Shown here: positions 44,501 through 53,350 of the stretch, in pieces
Position numbering within the stretch: the first letter of the stretch is position 1
Layout of the letters: each line of letters begins with the position of its first letter
Origin: Paratinospora sagittata
Taxonomy: Eukaryota > Streptophyta > Magnoliopsida > Ranunculales > Menispermaceae
DNA: 64,000 nt
Assembly: GCA_035771175.1 (NCBI GenBank)
Contig: CM069603.1
Coordinates: 20,064,286-20,128,285 of the forward strand
Direction: 5' to 3'
Notes under the pieces: model-generated
What the model saw: the letters and a program-made list of their open reading frames with translations, nothing else
What the model was told of the DNA's origin: nothing
Database searches by the model: none
Position numbers and translations under genes: made by a program

Positions 44501-47250
44501 CTGGTGTGTAGGGTAACCCCTCGATCAATCTCAGCACTAAAACTCTGAAAATTGCAAAGTCTTCAAAATCACTTTCGGTGTAGTATTTCATTTTGAAAAA
44601 AATTATTTTCTGAAAGGTTTTAATCATAATTTTAATGAGTTTTCAATTAGTTAAAAGTGTTTAATCTTATATCAAAGTGGTATGAGTCAATGAAATGGTT
44701 CTTTAGTGTCAAAATATTAATTTTTCAAAAATAAGGCTATCCAGCAATTTTCACGTCTTAGACTAAAATCTAATATTTCTAACGAGAAAAATGTGGGCAC
44801 TTCTGCTTGCTCAATTTTTCTATTCCTTCACAGTTTTGCCTGGTTATCTTAATTGAAATATTCTCTAGTAACACCTAGATGATTCCCATTGTCTCGCACG
44901 CCCAGAAAACTTTCGATTGAACAATGTTTTGAATTCAAATCATTTTGTAGTACTCTTGCTCTTTAACATTCAACTTCAAATTTTATACAACACTCATTCT
45001 CTGATTTTAAAAAATACAACACGCACGATATTTGCAAGTTAGATTGAGCTTTTCGAAGAGTTTTTCAAGAGAAGAAAGTAATGATTCTTGCCTTTGCAAA
45101 AAAAGGCTTCGAATTGAATCAAAATTGCAATCTGTCTTGATGTTCAGCTAGTTCTTCATTTTATCCCTTGTGTGCTAAGATTTGCAGAGGCTATCCATTG
45201 TTTAAAACTCTAAGTATATGAAGTGGTCTCGATAAGATAACACATCAAAAAGGAACACATCACCTGTTTTGCATCAAGAACACATCAAACAATAGCTTTC
45301 AAATTCTACAAAGATCAAGCTCGAAGAACGAAGACATATCTCCTGTCTAATGCATTAGTTTGATCTCTGGTGTGTAGGGTAACCCCTCGATCAATCTCAG
45401 CACTAAAACTCTGAAAATTGCAAAGTCTTCAAAATCACTTTCGATATAGTATTTCATTTTGAAAAAAATGTTTTCTGAAAGGTTTTAATCATAATTTTAA
45501 TGAGTTTTCAATTAGTTAAAAGTGTTTAATCTTATATCAAAGTGGTATGAGTCAATGAAATGGTTCTTTAGTGTCAAAATATTAATTTTTCAAAAATAAG
45601 GCTATCCAGCAATTTTCACGTCTTAGACTAAAATCTTATATTTCTAACGAGAAAAATGTGGGCACTTCTGCTTGCTCAATTTTTCTATTCCTTCACAGTT
45701 TTGCCTGGTTATCTTAATTGAAATATTCTCTAGTAACACCTAGATGATTCCCATTGTCTCGCACGCCCAAAAAACATTAGATTGAACAATGTTTTGAATT
45801 CAAATCATTTTGTAGTACTCTTGTTCTTTAACATTCAACTTCAAATTTTATAAAACACTCATTCTCTGATTTTAAAAAAATACAACACGCACGATATTTG
45901 CAAGTTAGATTGAGCTTTTCGAAGAGTTTTTCAAGAGAAGAAAGTAATGATTCTTGCCTTTGCAAAAAAAGGCTTCGAATTGAACCAAAATTGCAATCTG
46001 TCTTGATGTTCAGCTAGTTCTTCATTTTATCCCTTGTGTGCTAAGATTTGCAGAGGCTATCCATTGTTTAAAACTCTAAGTATATGAAGTTGTCTCGGTA
46101 AGATAACACATCAAAAAGGAACACATCACCTGTTTTACATCAAGAACACATCAAACAATAGCATTCGAATTCTACAAAGATCAAGCTCGAAGAACGAAGA
46201 CATATCTCATGTCTAATGCATTAGTTTGATTTCTGGTGTGTAGGGTAACCCCTCGATCAATCTCAGCACTAAAACTCTGAAAATTGCAAAGTCTTCAAAA
46301 TCACTTTCGGTGTAGTATTTCATTTTGAAAAAAATTATTTTCTGAAAGGTTTTAATCATAATTTTAATGAGTTTTCAATTAGTTAAAAGTGTTTAATCTT
46401 ATATCAAAGTGGTATGAGTCAATGAAATGGTTCTTTAGTGTCAAAATATTAATTTTTCAAAAATAAGGCTATCCAGCAATTTTCACGTCTTAGACTAAAA
46501 TCTAATATTTCTAACAGGAAAAATGTGGGCACTTCTGCTTGCTCAATTTTTCTATTCCTTCACAGTTTTGCCTGGTTATCTTAATTGAAATATTCTCTAG
46601 TAACACCTAGATGATTCCCATTGTCTCGCACGCCCAAAAAACTTTCGATTGAACAATGTTTTGAATTCAAATCATTTTGTAGTACTCTTGCTCTTTAACA
46701 TTCAACTTCAAATTTTATAAAACACTCATTCTCTGATTTTAAAAAATACAACACGCACGATATTTGCAAGTTAGATTGAGCTTTTCGAAGAGTTTTTCAA
46801 GAGAAGAAAGTAATGATTCTTGCCTTTGCAAAAAAAGGCTTCGAATTGAATCAAAATTGCAATCTGTCTTCATGTTCAGCTAGTTCTTCATTTTATCCCT
46901 TGTGTGCTAAGATTTGCAGAGGCTATCCATTGTTTAAAACTCTAAGTATATTTAGTGGTCTCGATAAGATAACACATCAAAAAGGAACACATCACCTGTT
47001 TTGCATCAAGAACACATCAAACAATAGCTTTCGAATTCTACAAAGATCAAGCTCGAAGAACGAGGACATATCTCATGTCTAATGCATTAGTTTGATCTCT
47101 GGTGTGTAGGGTAACCCCACGATCAATCTCAGCACTAAAACTCTGAAAATTTCAAAGTCTTCAAAATCACTTTCGATATAGTATTTTATTTTGAAAAAAA
47201 TGTTTTCTGAAAGGTTTTAATCATAATTTTAATGAGTTTTGAATTATTTA

Positions 47251-48115
47251 AAAGTGTTTAATCTTATATCAAAGTGGTATGAGTCAATGAAATGGTTCTT
47301 TAGTGTCAAAATATTAATTTTAAAAAAATAAGGCTATCCAACAATTGGCACGTCTTAGACTAAAATCTGATATTTCTGACGAGAAAAATGTGGGCACTTC
47401 TGCTTGCTCGATTTTCTATTCCTTCACAATTTTGCCAGGTTATCTTAATTGAAATATTGTCTAGTAACACCTAGATGATTCCCATTGTCTCGCACGCCCA
47501 AAAAACTTTAGATTGAACAATGTTTTGAATTCAAATCATTTTGTGGTACTCTTGTTCTTTAACATTCAACTTCAAATTTTATAAAACACTCATTCTCTGA
47601 TTTTAAAAAATACAACACGCACGATATTTGCAAGTTAGATTGAGCTTTTCGAAGAGTTTTTCAAAAGAAGAAAGTAATGATTCTTGCCTTTGCAAAAAAA
47701 GGCATCGAATTGAACCAAAATTGCAATCTGTCTTGATGTTCAGCTAGTTCTTCATTTTATCCCTTGTGTGCTAAGATTTGCAGAGGCTATCCATTGTTTA
47801 AAACTCTAAGTATATGAAGCTGTCTCGGTAAGATAACACGTCAAAAAGGAACACAACACCTATTTTACATCAAGAACACATCAAACAATAGCATTCGAAT
47901 TCTACAAAGATCAAGCTCGAAGAACGAAGACATATCTCATGTCTAATGCATTAGTTTGATTTCTGGTGTGTAGGGTAACCCCTCGATCAATCTCAGCACT
48001 AAAACTCTGAAAATTGCAAAGTCTTCAAAATCACTTTCGGTGTAGTATTTCATTTTGAAAAAAATTATTTTCTGAAAGGTTTTAATCATAATTTTAATGA
48101 GTTTTCAATTAGTTA
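47251..48115. repeat. Mosaic satellite monomer (class B with class A patch)
   Basis: The monomer begins as class B (GTGGTATGAG near 47274) and ends as the local class B type (GTGGTACTCTTGTTC near 47543). Between about 47339 and 47438 it carries class A diagnostics: CAACAATTGGCAC, CTGATATTTC, CTCGATTTTC and GCCAGG. This is the only class A stretch between about 34.3 and 62.7 kb. Confidence 0.8.
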
Positions 48116-49469
48116 AAAGTGTTTAATCTTATATCAAAGTGGTATGAGTCAATGAAATGGTTCTTTAGTGTCAAAATATTAATTTTTCAAAAATAAGGCT
48201 ATCCAGCAATTTTCACGTCTTAGACTAAAATCTAATATTTCTAACGAGAAAAATGTGGGCACTTCTGCTTGCTCAATTTTTCTATTCCTTCACAGTTTTG
48301 CCTGGTTACCTTAATTGAAATATTCTCTAGTAACACCTAGATGATTCCCATTGTCTCGCACGCCCAAAAAACTTTCGATTGAACAATGTTTTGAATTCAA
48401 ATCATTTTGTAGTACTCTTGCTCTTTAACATTCAACTTTAAATTTTATACAACACTCATTCTCTGATTTTAAAAAATACAACACGCACGATATTTGCAAG
48501 TTAGATTGAGCTTTTCGAAGAGTTTTTCAAGAGAAGAAAGTAATGATTCTTGCCTTTGCAAAAAAAGGCTTCGAATTGAATCAAAATTGCAATCTGTCTT
48601 GATGTTCAGCTAGTTCTTCATTTTATCCCTTGTGTGCTAAGATTTGCAGAGGCTATCCATTGTTTAAAACTCTAAGTATATGAAGTGGTCTCGATAAGAT
48701 AACACATCAAAAAGGAACACATCACCTGTTTTGCATCAAGAACACATCAAACAATAGCTTTCAAATTCTACAAAGATCAAGCTCGAAGAACGAAGACATA
48801 TCTCATGTCTAATGCATTAGTTTGATTTCTGGTGTGTAGGGTAACCCCTCGATCAATCTCAGCACTAAAACTCTGAAAATTGCAAAGTCTTCAAAATCAC
48901 TTTCGGTGTAGTATTTCATTTTGAAAAAAAATATTTTCTGAAAGGTTTTAATCATAATTTTAATGAGTTTTCAATTAGGTAAAAGTGTTTAATCTTATAT
49001 CAAAGTGGTATGAGTCAATGAAATGGTTCTTTAGTGTCAAAATATTAATTTTTCAAAAATAAGGCTATCCAGCAATTTTCACGTCGTAGACTAAAATCTA
49101 ATATTTCTAACGAGAAAAATGTGGCACTTCTGCTTGCTCAATTTTTCTATTCCTTCACAGTTTTGCCTGGTTATCTTAATTGAAATATTCTCTAGTAACA
49201 CCTAGATGATTCCCATTGTCTCGCACGCCCAAAAAACTTTCGATTGAACAATGTTTTGAATTCAAATCATTTTGTAGTACTCTTGCTCTTTAACATTCAA
49301 CTTCAAATTTTATACAACACTCATTCTCTGATTTTAAAAAATACAACACGCACGATATTTGCAAGTTAGATTGAGCTTTTCGAAGAGTTTTTCAAGAGAA
49401 GAAAGTAATGATTCTTGCCTTTGCAAAAAAAGGCTTCGAATTGAATCAAAATTGCAATCTGTCTTGATG

Positions 49470-50339
49470 TTCAGCTAGTTCTTCATTTTATCCCTTGTGT
49501 GCTAAGATTTGCAGAGGCTATCCATTGTGTAAAACTCTAAGTATATGAAGTGGTCTCGATAAGATAACACATCAAAAAGGAATACATCACCTGTTTTGCT
49601 TCAAGAACACATCAAACAATAACTTTCAAATTCTACAAAAATCAAGCTCGAAGAACGAAGACATATCTCCTGTCTAATGCATTAGTTTGATCTCTGGTGT
49701 GTAGGGTAACCCCTCGATCAATCTCAGCACTAAAACTCTAAAAATTGCAAAGTCTTCAAAATCACTTTCGATATAGTATTTCATTTTGAAGAAAATGTTT
49801 TCTGAAAGGTTTTAATCATATTTTTAATGAGTTTTCAATTAGTTAAAAGTGTTTAATCTTATATCAAAGTGGTATGAGTCAATGAAATGGTTCTTTAGTG
49901 TCAAAATATTAATTTTTCAAAAATAAGGCTATCCAGCAATTTTCACGTCTTAGACTAAAATCTTATATTTCTAACGAGAAAAATGTGGGCACTTCTGCTT
50001 GCTCAATTTTTCTATTCCTTCACAGTTTTGCCTGGTTATCTTAATTGAAATATTCTCTAGTAACACCTAGATGATTCCCATTGTCTCGCACGCCCAAAAA
50101 ACTTTAGATTGAACAATGTTTTGAATTCAAATCATTTTGTAGTACTCTTGTTCTTTAACATTCAACTTCAAATTTTATAAAACACTCATTCTCTGATTTT
50201 AAAAAATACAACACGCACGATATTTGCAAGTTAGATTGGGCTTTTCGAAGAGTTTTTCAAGAGAAGAAAGTAATGATTCTTGCCTTTGCAAAAAAAGGCT
50301 TCGAATTGAATCAAAATTGCAATCTGTCTTGATGTTCAG
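49470..50339. repeat. 870-bp flanking direct repeat, left copy
   Basis: This segment starts at one TTCAG and ends at the next, one satellite period later, directly against the retrotransposon. It matches the segment on the other side of the element with three substitutions (near 49791, 49821 and 50324). The two share variants seen in no or few other monomers: CATTGTGTAAAAC, GGAATACATC, TTGCTTCAAG, CAATAACTTTC, CTACAAAAATC, CTCTAAAAATTG and GATTGGGCT. Confidence 0.9.
50335..50339. repeat. Target-site duplication TTCAG (left)
   Basis: Five bases of satellite directly before the TGTCACACCCC terminus of the LTR, repeated immediately after the other LTR. A 5-bp duplication is usual for Ty3/gypsy integrases. 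With it removed, the satellite monomer closes to a normal 865 bp. Confidence 0.93.
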
Positions 50340-50783
50340 TGTCACACCCCACCCGGACGCGCCTAAACCGGCGGTACACTCACGGACGGGGCGCGCATTT
50401 GGAACAATCATAATGGTAATAACAGAGTACGCAGCGGAAATACAGTACACAGTACAAATCTGATTTCATAATTCAGAATATTTTTGTACATAAAATGGTC
50501 AAGGGAACATACTCCCAAAATCCCCAATGAATCATACAAAGGGTACAAAATGTGGGCCCCATAACCTGCACCCAGTCCACCCTAATTTCCTGTGAAAGAT
50601 TTGATAATATTGGAGTGAGCTTAACGCGCTCAGTGGGTAAATAGTGCATGAGTATAACAATTAATAAAGCATACTTCAATATCAAATATCTTAAATACAC
50701 ATGTAAGCATCATAATCAATCAATATGTATGTATGCATGACACCGTCACGTACTAATGGTTTGATGAACGTACATCGCCTGAG

Positions 50784-50919
50784 TTCACGTACTGGTGTCC
50801 TTCCCCGGGCGAAGCCAGGTTCTCACTGTACGTCCCTCCTCAGGAACGATGCTCTGGATTCACGTACTGATGTCCCTCCCCAGCGTAGCCAGGTTCACAT
50901 GTACGTCCCTCTCCAGAGA
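50784..50919 (-). repeat. 75-bp imperfect direct repeat in LTR
   Basis: Copies start at 50784 and 50859, both with TTCACGTACTG, then a CCCTCCCC-like block, GCCAGGTTC, and TGTACGTCCCT near the end. The second copy fades after about 50919. It lies in R/U5 in element sense. No function is evident. Confidence 0.8.
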
Positions 50920-51237
50920 AATAATATGAATAGTGAGCAATGCTTCTAACTATTCTATGAGTCATAAACCATATACGTCCCTAGGTGGTGATATGAATGA
51001 TGCCAATGCATGAACTGGTCTAGTCTACTAGTCTGGTCTTTCTTGACATTTAGACTGACTTTGGCATCGTCTAGTGATCCTTATTAGGGTCGGTATCACG
51101 ACGTGCAAGGTTAGGACATTCAGGTCATAAACAATATTGATATAATGCAGTGTAAATGAATAGTAGATATAACAATAATTGAATGTAAACTTTAATAACA
51201 GTTATAAAACACGCAAACCTATGTTTCGTTCCCCACC

Positions 51238-51327
51238 TTCAGATCTGGTGCTTTTCTCCGGACAGAACTTCGTTGCACCGCTTTCAGATCTGGCGCTTTC
51301 CTCCGGACAGAACTTTGTTGCACCGCA
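51238..51327 (-). repeat. 45-bp direct repeat in LTR
   Basis: Two adjacent copies (51238-51282 and 51283-51327) share TTCAGATCTGG, CTCCGGACAGAACTT and GTTGCACCGC, with a few substitutions. They lie downstream of the predicted transcription start in element sense, so would be in the transcript leader. Confidence 0.85.
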
Positions 51328-51445
51328 CCGAGAGTCTCGATTAGAGAGTCTCAAAAACTAAAAACTTAGAAGGCGTGGAAAGGAGAAGAAAATCCCAAGA
51401 GAAGGTGATTTTGGTTTGGTGTGAGAAATGAGAATGAGGAGGTTT

Positions 51446-51454
51446 CTTATATAG
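51446..51454 (-). promoter_or_regulatory. TATA box of the LTR promoter
   Basis: The minus strand reads CTATATAAG, a canonical plant TATA box, about 9 bp downstream (element sense) of the minisatellite. This places transcription start near 51414-51421 by the usual 25-32-bp spacing, which is inference. The equivalent in the element's 5' LTR has been deleted. Confidence 0.75.
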
Positions 51455-51463
51455 AGATTTTGT

Positions 51464-51826
51464 GCGCCTGAACGTTCTGGCAGGCGCCTGAACGTTCTGG
51501 CAGGCGCCTGAACGTTCTGGCAGGCGCCTGAACGTTCTGGCATGGCGCCTGAACGTTCTGGCAGGCGCCTGAACGTTCTGGCAGGCGCCTGAACGTTCTG
51601 GCAGGCGCCTGAACGTTCTGGCATGGCGCCTGAACGTTCTGGCAGGCGCCTGAACGTTCTGGCAGGCGCCTGAACGTTCTGGCAGGCGCCTGAACGTTCT
51701 GGCATGGCGCCTGAACGTTCTGGCAGGCGCCTGAACGTTCTGGCAGGCGCCTGAACGTTCTGGCATGCCGCCTGAACGTTCTGGCAGGCGCCTGAACGTT
51801 CTGGCATGCGCCTGAACGTTCGGGCG
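51464..51826 (-). repeat. 18-copy, 20-bp GC-rich minisatellite with HSE-like dyads
   Basis: The unit is gcgcctgaacgttctggcag (plus strand), 18 copies, nearly invariant in contrast to the rest of the LTR. Copies are 20 bp apart except at CATGG variants, which are 21 bp; these fall at 51541, 51622 and 51703, so four units form an 81-bp higher-order repeat. Every unit contains GAAcgTTC, an imperfect palindrome that matches the GAAnnTTC core of a heat-shock element. The array lies directly upstream of the TATA box in element sense, where enhancers would sit. A last, divergent copy (GAACGTTCGGGCG) is the only one kept in the 5' LTR. HSF binding is inference. Confidence 0.92.
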
Positions 51827-51858
51827 TTGCCCAAATAGTAAAAATTTCAAATAGTAAT

Positions 51859-51860
<2 letters not shown>

Positions 51861-51901
<41 letters not shown>
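51861..51901. repeat. Poly-T tract in 3' LTR
   Basis: A run of 41 T, following TTTCAAATAGTAATTC. The 5' LTR has the same tract at reduced length (about 29 T, ending at 60597). The length difference is typical of homopolymer slippage, and the exact count may be affected by sequencing. Confidence 0.85.
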
Positions 51902-51902
<1 letters not shown>

Positions 51903-51921
51903 TGAAATACAGGGTATTACA

Positions 51922-51934
51922 CTCTACCCCCCTT
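51922..51934 (-). promoter_or_regulatory. Polypurine tract (PPT)
   Basis: The minus strand reads AAGGGGGGTAGAG immediately before the TGTAATACCC start of the 3' LTR. It primes plus-strand DNA synthesis. The preceding GGGCGAAATCCCTTTAAGG context is familiar from the 3' end of plant Tekay-type elements. Confidence 0.9.
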
Positions 51935-52159
51935 AAAGGGATTTCGCCCTCGAAATCAAGTCAAGTAGTGATGGGGGTTGGCGGTTTGAGAAGTAGCCGC
52001 AGGCTGTGAATGAGGCCACAGCATGTGTGTAAGACTCTATCCATTGATATTATGTTCAGACATCTGGTAGTTATTGAAGTGAAACAATGTATCAAGATAG
52101 GTGTAAACAATGTTTCATCCTGATATTGATAAGTGAAAATAGTACAACGTATCACTTCA
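51935..52159 (-). other. Element 3' untranslated region
   Basis: About 225 bp between the integrase stop codon and the polypurine tract. It contains no ORF of note and no repeat; I see nothing else in it. Confidence 0.7.
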
Positions 52160-53338
52160 TCAGTTGGTGCTAGAAAATAATTCAGGGTATTTTTGTTTAA
52201 TTGTTGATTCTAGTTCCCATGTTGCTTCCTCTACGCCGTGGTGATCCCAGAGCACTTTCACAAGTGGTATGCTACGGCGCCGTAGTTCTTGAGTTTTTCT
52301 ATCTAAAATCTGGATTGCTTTCTCCTGATACGTATTTCCTTCCTCAACCCGAACCTCGACTAAAGGGATGATATGCGAAGGATCAGGACGATACTTGCGA
52401 AGCATAGATACGTGAAAAACGTCATGAACCTTAGGCATGGATGATGGAAGGGACAGACGATAAGCAAGTTTGCCAATACGTTCAATGATCGGAAATGGAC
52501 CGATATATCGCGGGGAGAGCTTGCCTTTGATCCCAAAGCGTTTGACACCTCGTGTGGGCTGGACTTTCAGAAAAACAAAGTCCCCCTTATCAAATTCTAG
52601 AGGCTGTCGTCGTTTGTCAGCATAGCTCTTCTGTCGACTTTGTGCAACACGAAGTCGTTCCTTTACTAGTGTGATCTTCTCAGAAGTCTCTTGAACTAGT
52701 TCAGGGCCCAACTGCGGTCGGTCTGCCATATCTAACCAGCATACCGGAGATCTGCAAGGCCGACCATAGAGAGCCTCGTATGGTGCCATGCCGATACTAG
52801 TTTGGTAGCTGTTGTTGTATGCAAACTCAGCTAGATGCAAATACTTTGCCCATCCGTCATGAAAGTCCAAAATGCAGCATCGTAGCATGTCTTCTAAGAT
52901 TTGGATAAGCCGTTCTGACTGCCCATCAGTCTGAGGGTGGAAGGCGGTGCTCATAGTGATCTTTGAACCCATTCTAGTTTGGAAGCTTTTCCAAAAGTTT
53001 GATGTGAAGCGAGGGTCTCGATCAGAGACGATCGTGAGTGGTATGCCATGAAGGCGGACGATCTCTCTTTCATAGAGTTCGGCAAGTTTGGCGGGATTAT
53101 CCGTGAATTTTATTGGCAAGAAGTGTGCAGACTTGGTAAGTCTGTCAATGATAACCCAGATAGCATCTTGCCCTTTATTATTTCGAGGTAATGCTGTAAC
53201 AAAATCCATTGCGATGTTCTCCCATTTCCATTCTCCAATAGGTAACGGTTGGAGAAGGCCAGAGGGAAGTCTTCGTTCTGCCTTAACTTGTTGGCAAACA
53301 AGACATCGAGCAACGAAGTCTGCAATGGCCGTCTTCAT
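52160..53338 (-). CDS. pol: Integrase with chromodomain (3' part of broken pol)
   Basis: 392 codons, continuing the gag-pol frame after an amber codon; the Met at 53338 is internal to the family protein, not a natural start. C12 and C15 (CLVC) are the cysteine half of the HHCC zinc finger. The catalytic triad is intact: D45 (AMDF), D106 (SDRD) and E142 (GQSER), with the classic 35-residue spacing. A GPF-type motif (YIGPFPIIERIG) follows the core. The last ~55 residues, with LVKVLWDHHGVEEATWE, form the chromodomain that in chromoviruses is thought to bind histone marks and guide insertion to heterochromatin. That fits its satellite location. No stop or frameshift lies within this part. Without the histidine half, translation from here alone would not give a working integrase. 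Confidence 0.93.
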   Translation of the reverse strand: MKTAIADFVARCLVCQQVKAERRLPSGLLQPLPIGEWKWENIAMDFVTALPRNNKGQDAIWVIIDRLTKSAHFLPIKFTDNPAKLAELYEREIVRLHGIPLTIVSDRDPRFTSNFWKSFQTRMGSKITMSTAFHPQTDGQSERLIQILEDMLRCCILDFHDGWAKYLHLAEFAYNNSYQTSIGMAPYEALYGRPCRSPVCWLDMADRPQLGPELVQETSEKITLVKERLRVAQSRQKSYADKRRQPLEFDKGDFVFLKVQPTRGVKRFGIKGKLSPRYIGPFPIIERIGKLAYRLSLPSSMPKVHDVFHVSMLRKYRPDPSHIIPLVEVRVEEGNTYQEKAIQILDRKTQELRRRSIPLVKVLWDHHGVEEATWELESTIKQKYPELFSSTN

Positions 53339-53347
53339 TCCAGAAAA

Positions 53348-53350
53348 CTA
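53348..53350 (-). other. In-frame amber codon splitting pol
   Basis: TAG on the minus strand, after residues KRQF of the integrase zinc finger. The frame on both sides is the same (52160-56878), so this is a single nonsense change, not an indel. Related elements generally have aromatic residues here, so a one-base change of a tryptophan codon is the simplest origin. It separates the His pair ([11 protein letters not shown]) from the Cys pair (CLVC). Confidence 0.9.

Larger units (their letters stand above)
1..50339. repeat. Satellite DNA array, ~865-bp monomer (left block)
   Basis: Head-to-tail copies of one AT-rich monomer fill this stretch. Taking the monomer to begin at AAAGTGTTTA, copies start at 1, 866, 1731, 2595, 3460, 4324, 5188, 6052, 7199, 8064, 9211, 10075, 10939, 11803, 12668, 13532, 14395, 15260, 16124, 16989, 17853, 18717, 19580, 20446, 21310, 22174, 23038, 23904, 24768, 25632, 26496, 27360, 28224, 29088, 29952, 30814, 31677, 32541, 33405, 34269, 35135, 36000, 36865, 37730, 38596, 39462, 40327, 41193, 42058, 42923, 43788, 44654, 45519, 46386, 47251, 48116, 48982 and 49846. 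Spacing is 862-867 bp, except for two chimeric 1147-bp units. Copies differ by scattered substitutions and small indels. Stops occur in all frames and no conserved ORF exists, so this is non-coding. No CENP-B box or telomere-type motif was seen. I do not recognise the family. Confidence 0.97.
50340..51921 (-). repeat. 3' LTR, full length (1582 bp)
   Basis: Bounded by TGTCACACCC and GGGTATTACA on the plus strand (TG...CA termini), beside the polypurine tract on one side and the target-site duplication on the other. In element sense it holds a T/A homopolymer near the start of U3, an 18-copy minisatellite, a TATA box, a 45-bp direct repeat, a 75-bp direct repeat, and a GC-rich end. The outermost 50350-50396 region is rich in CpG and has CGCGCC/GGCGCG complementarity that could form a stem. 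Two long minus-strand open frames across the minisatellite arise from the repeat and are not taken as genes. Confidence 0.95.

Noticed and set aside
46813..47082. 89-codon ORF on the plus strand within the satellite
   Set aside because: Same frame as the one near 39.1 kb, opened by chance substitutions (TTGATGTT to TTCATGTT and TATGAAG to TTTAGTG). It is a satellite variant, not a gene.
1..50339. CRISPR-like or tRNA/rRNA spacer interpretation of the regular repeats
   Set aside because: The whole 865-bp period is conserved, with no alternation of constant and variable parts. No tRNA- or rRNA-like sequence was seen, so an intergenic-spacer origin is not supported.
50224..50463. ORFs crossing the satellite/LTR junction on both strands
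   Set aside because: They begin in satellite and end in the LTR, so they are created by the insertion. No motif is present.
51341..51850. Two overlapping minus-strand ORFs of 169 and 158 codons in the LTR
   Set aside because: Both read through the 20-bp minisatellite, which lacks stops in several frames and gives the same peptides out of phase. This is an expected by-product of a repeat whose length is not a multiple of three.
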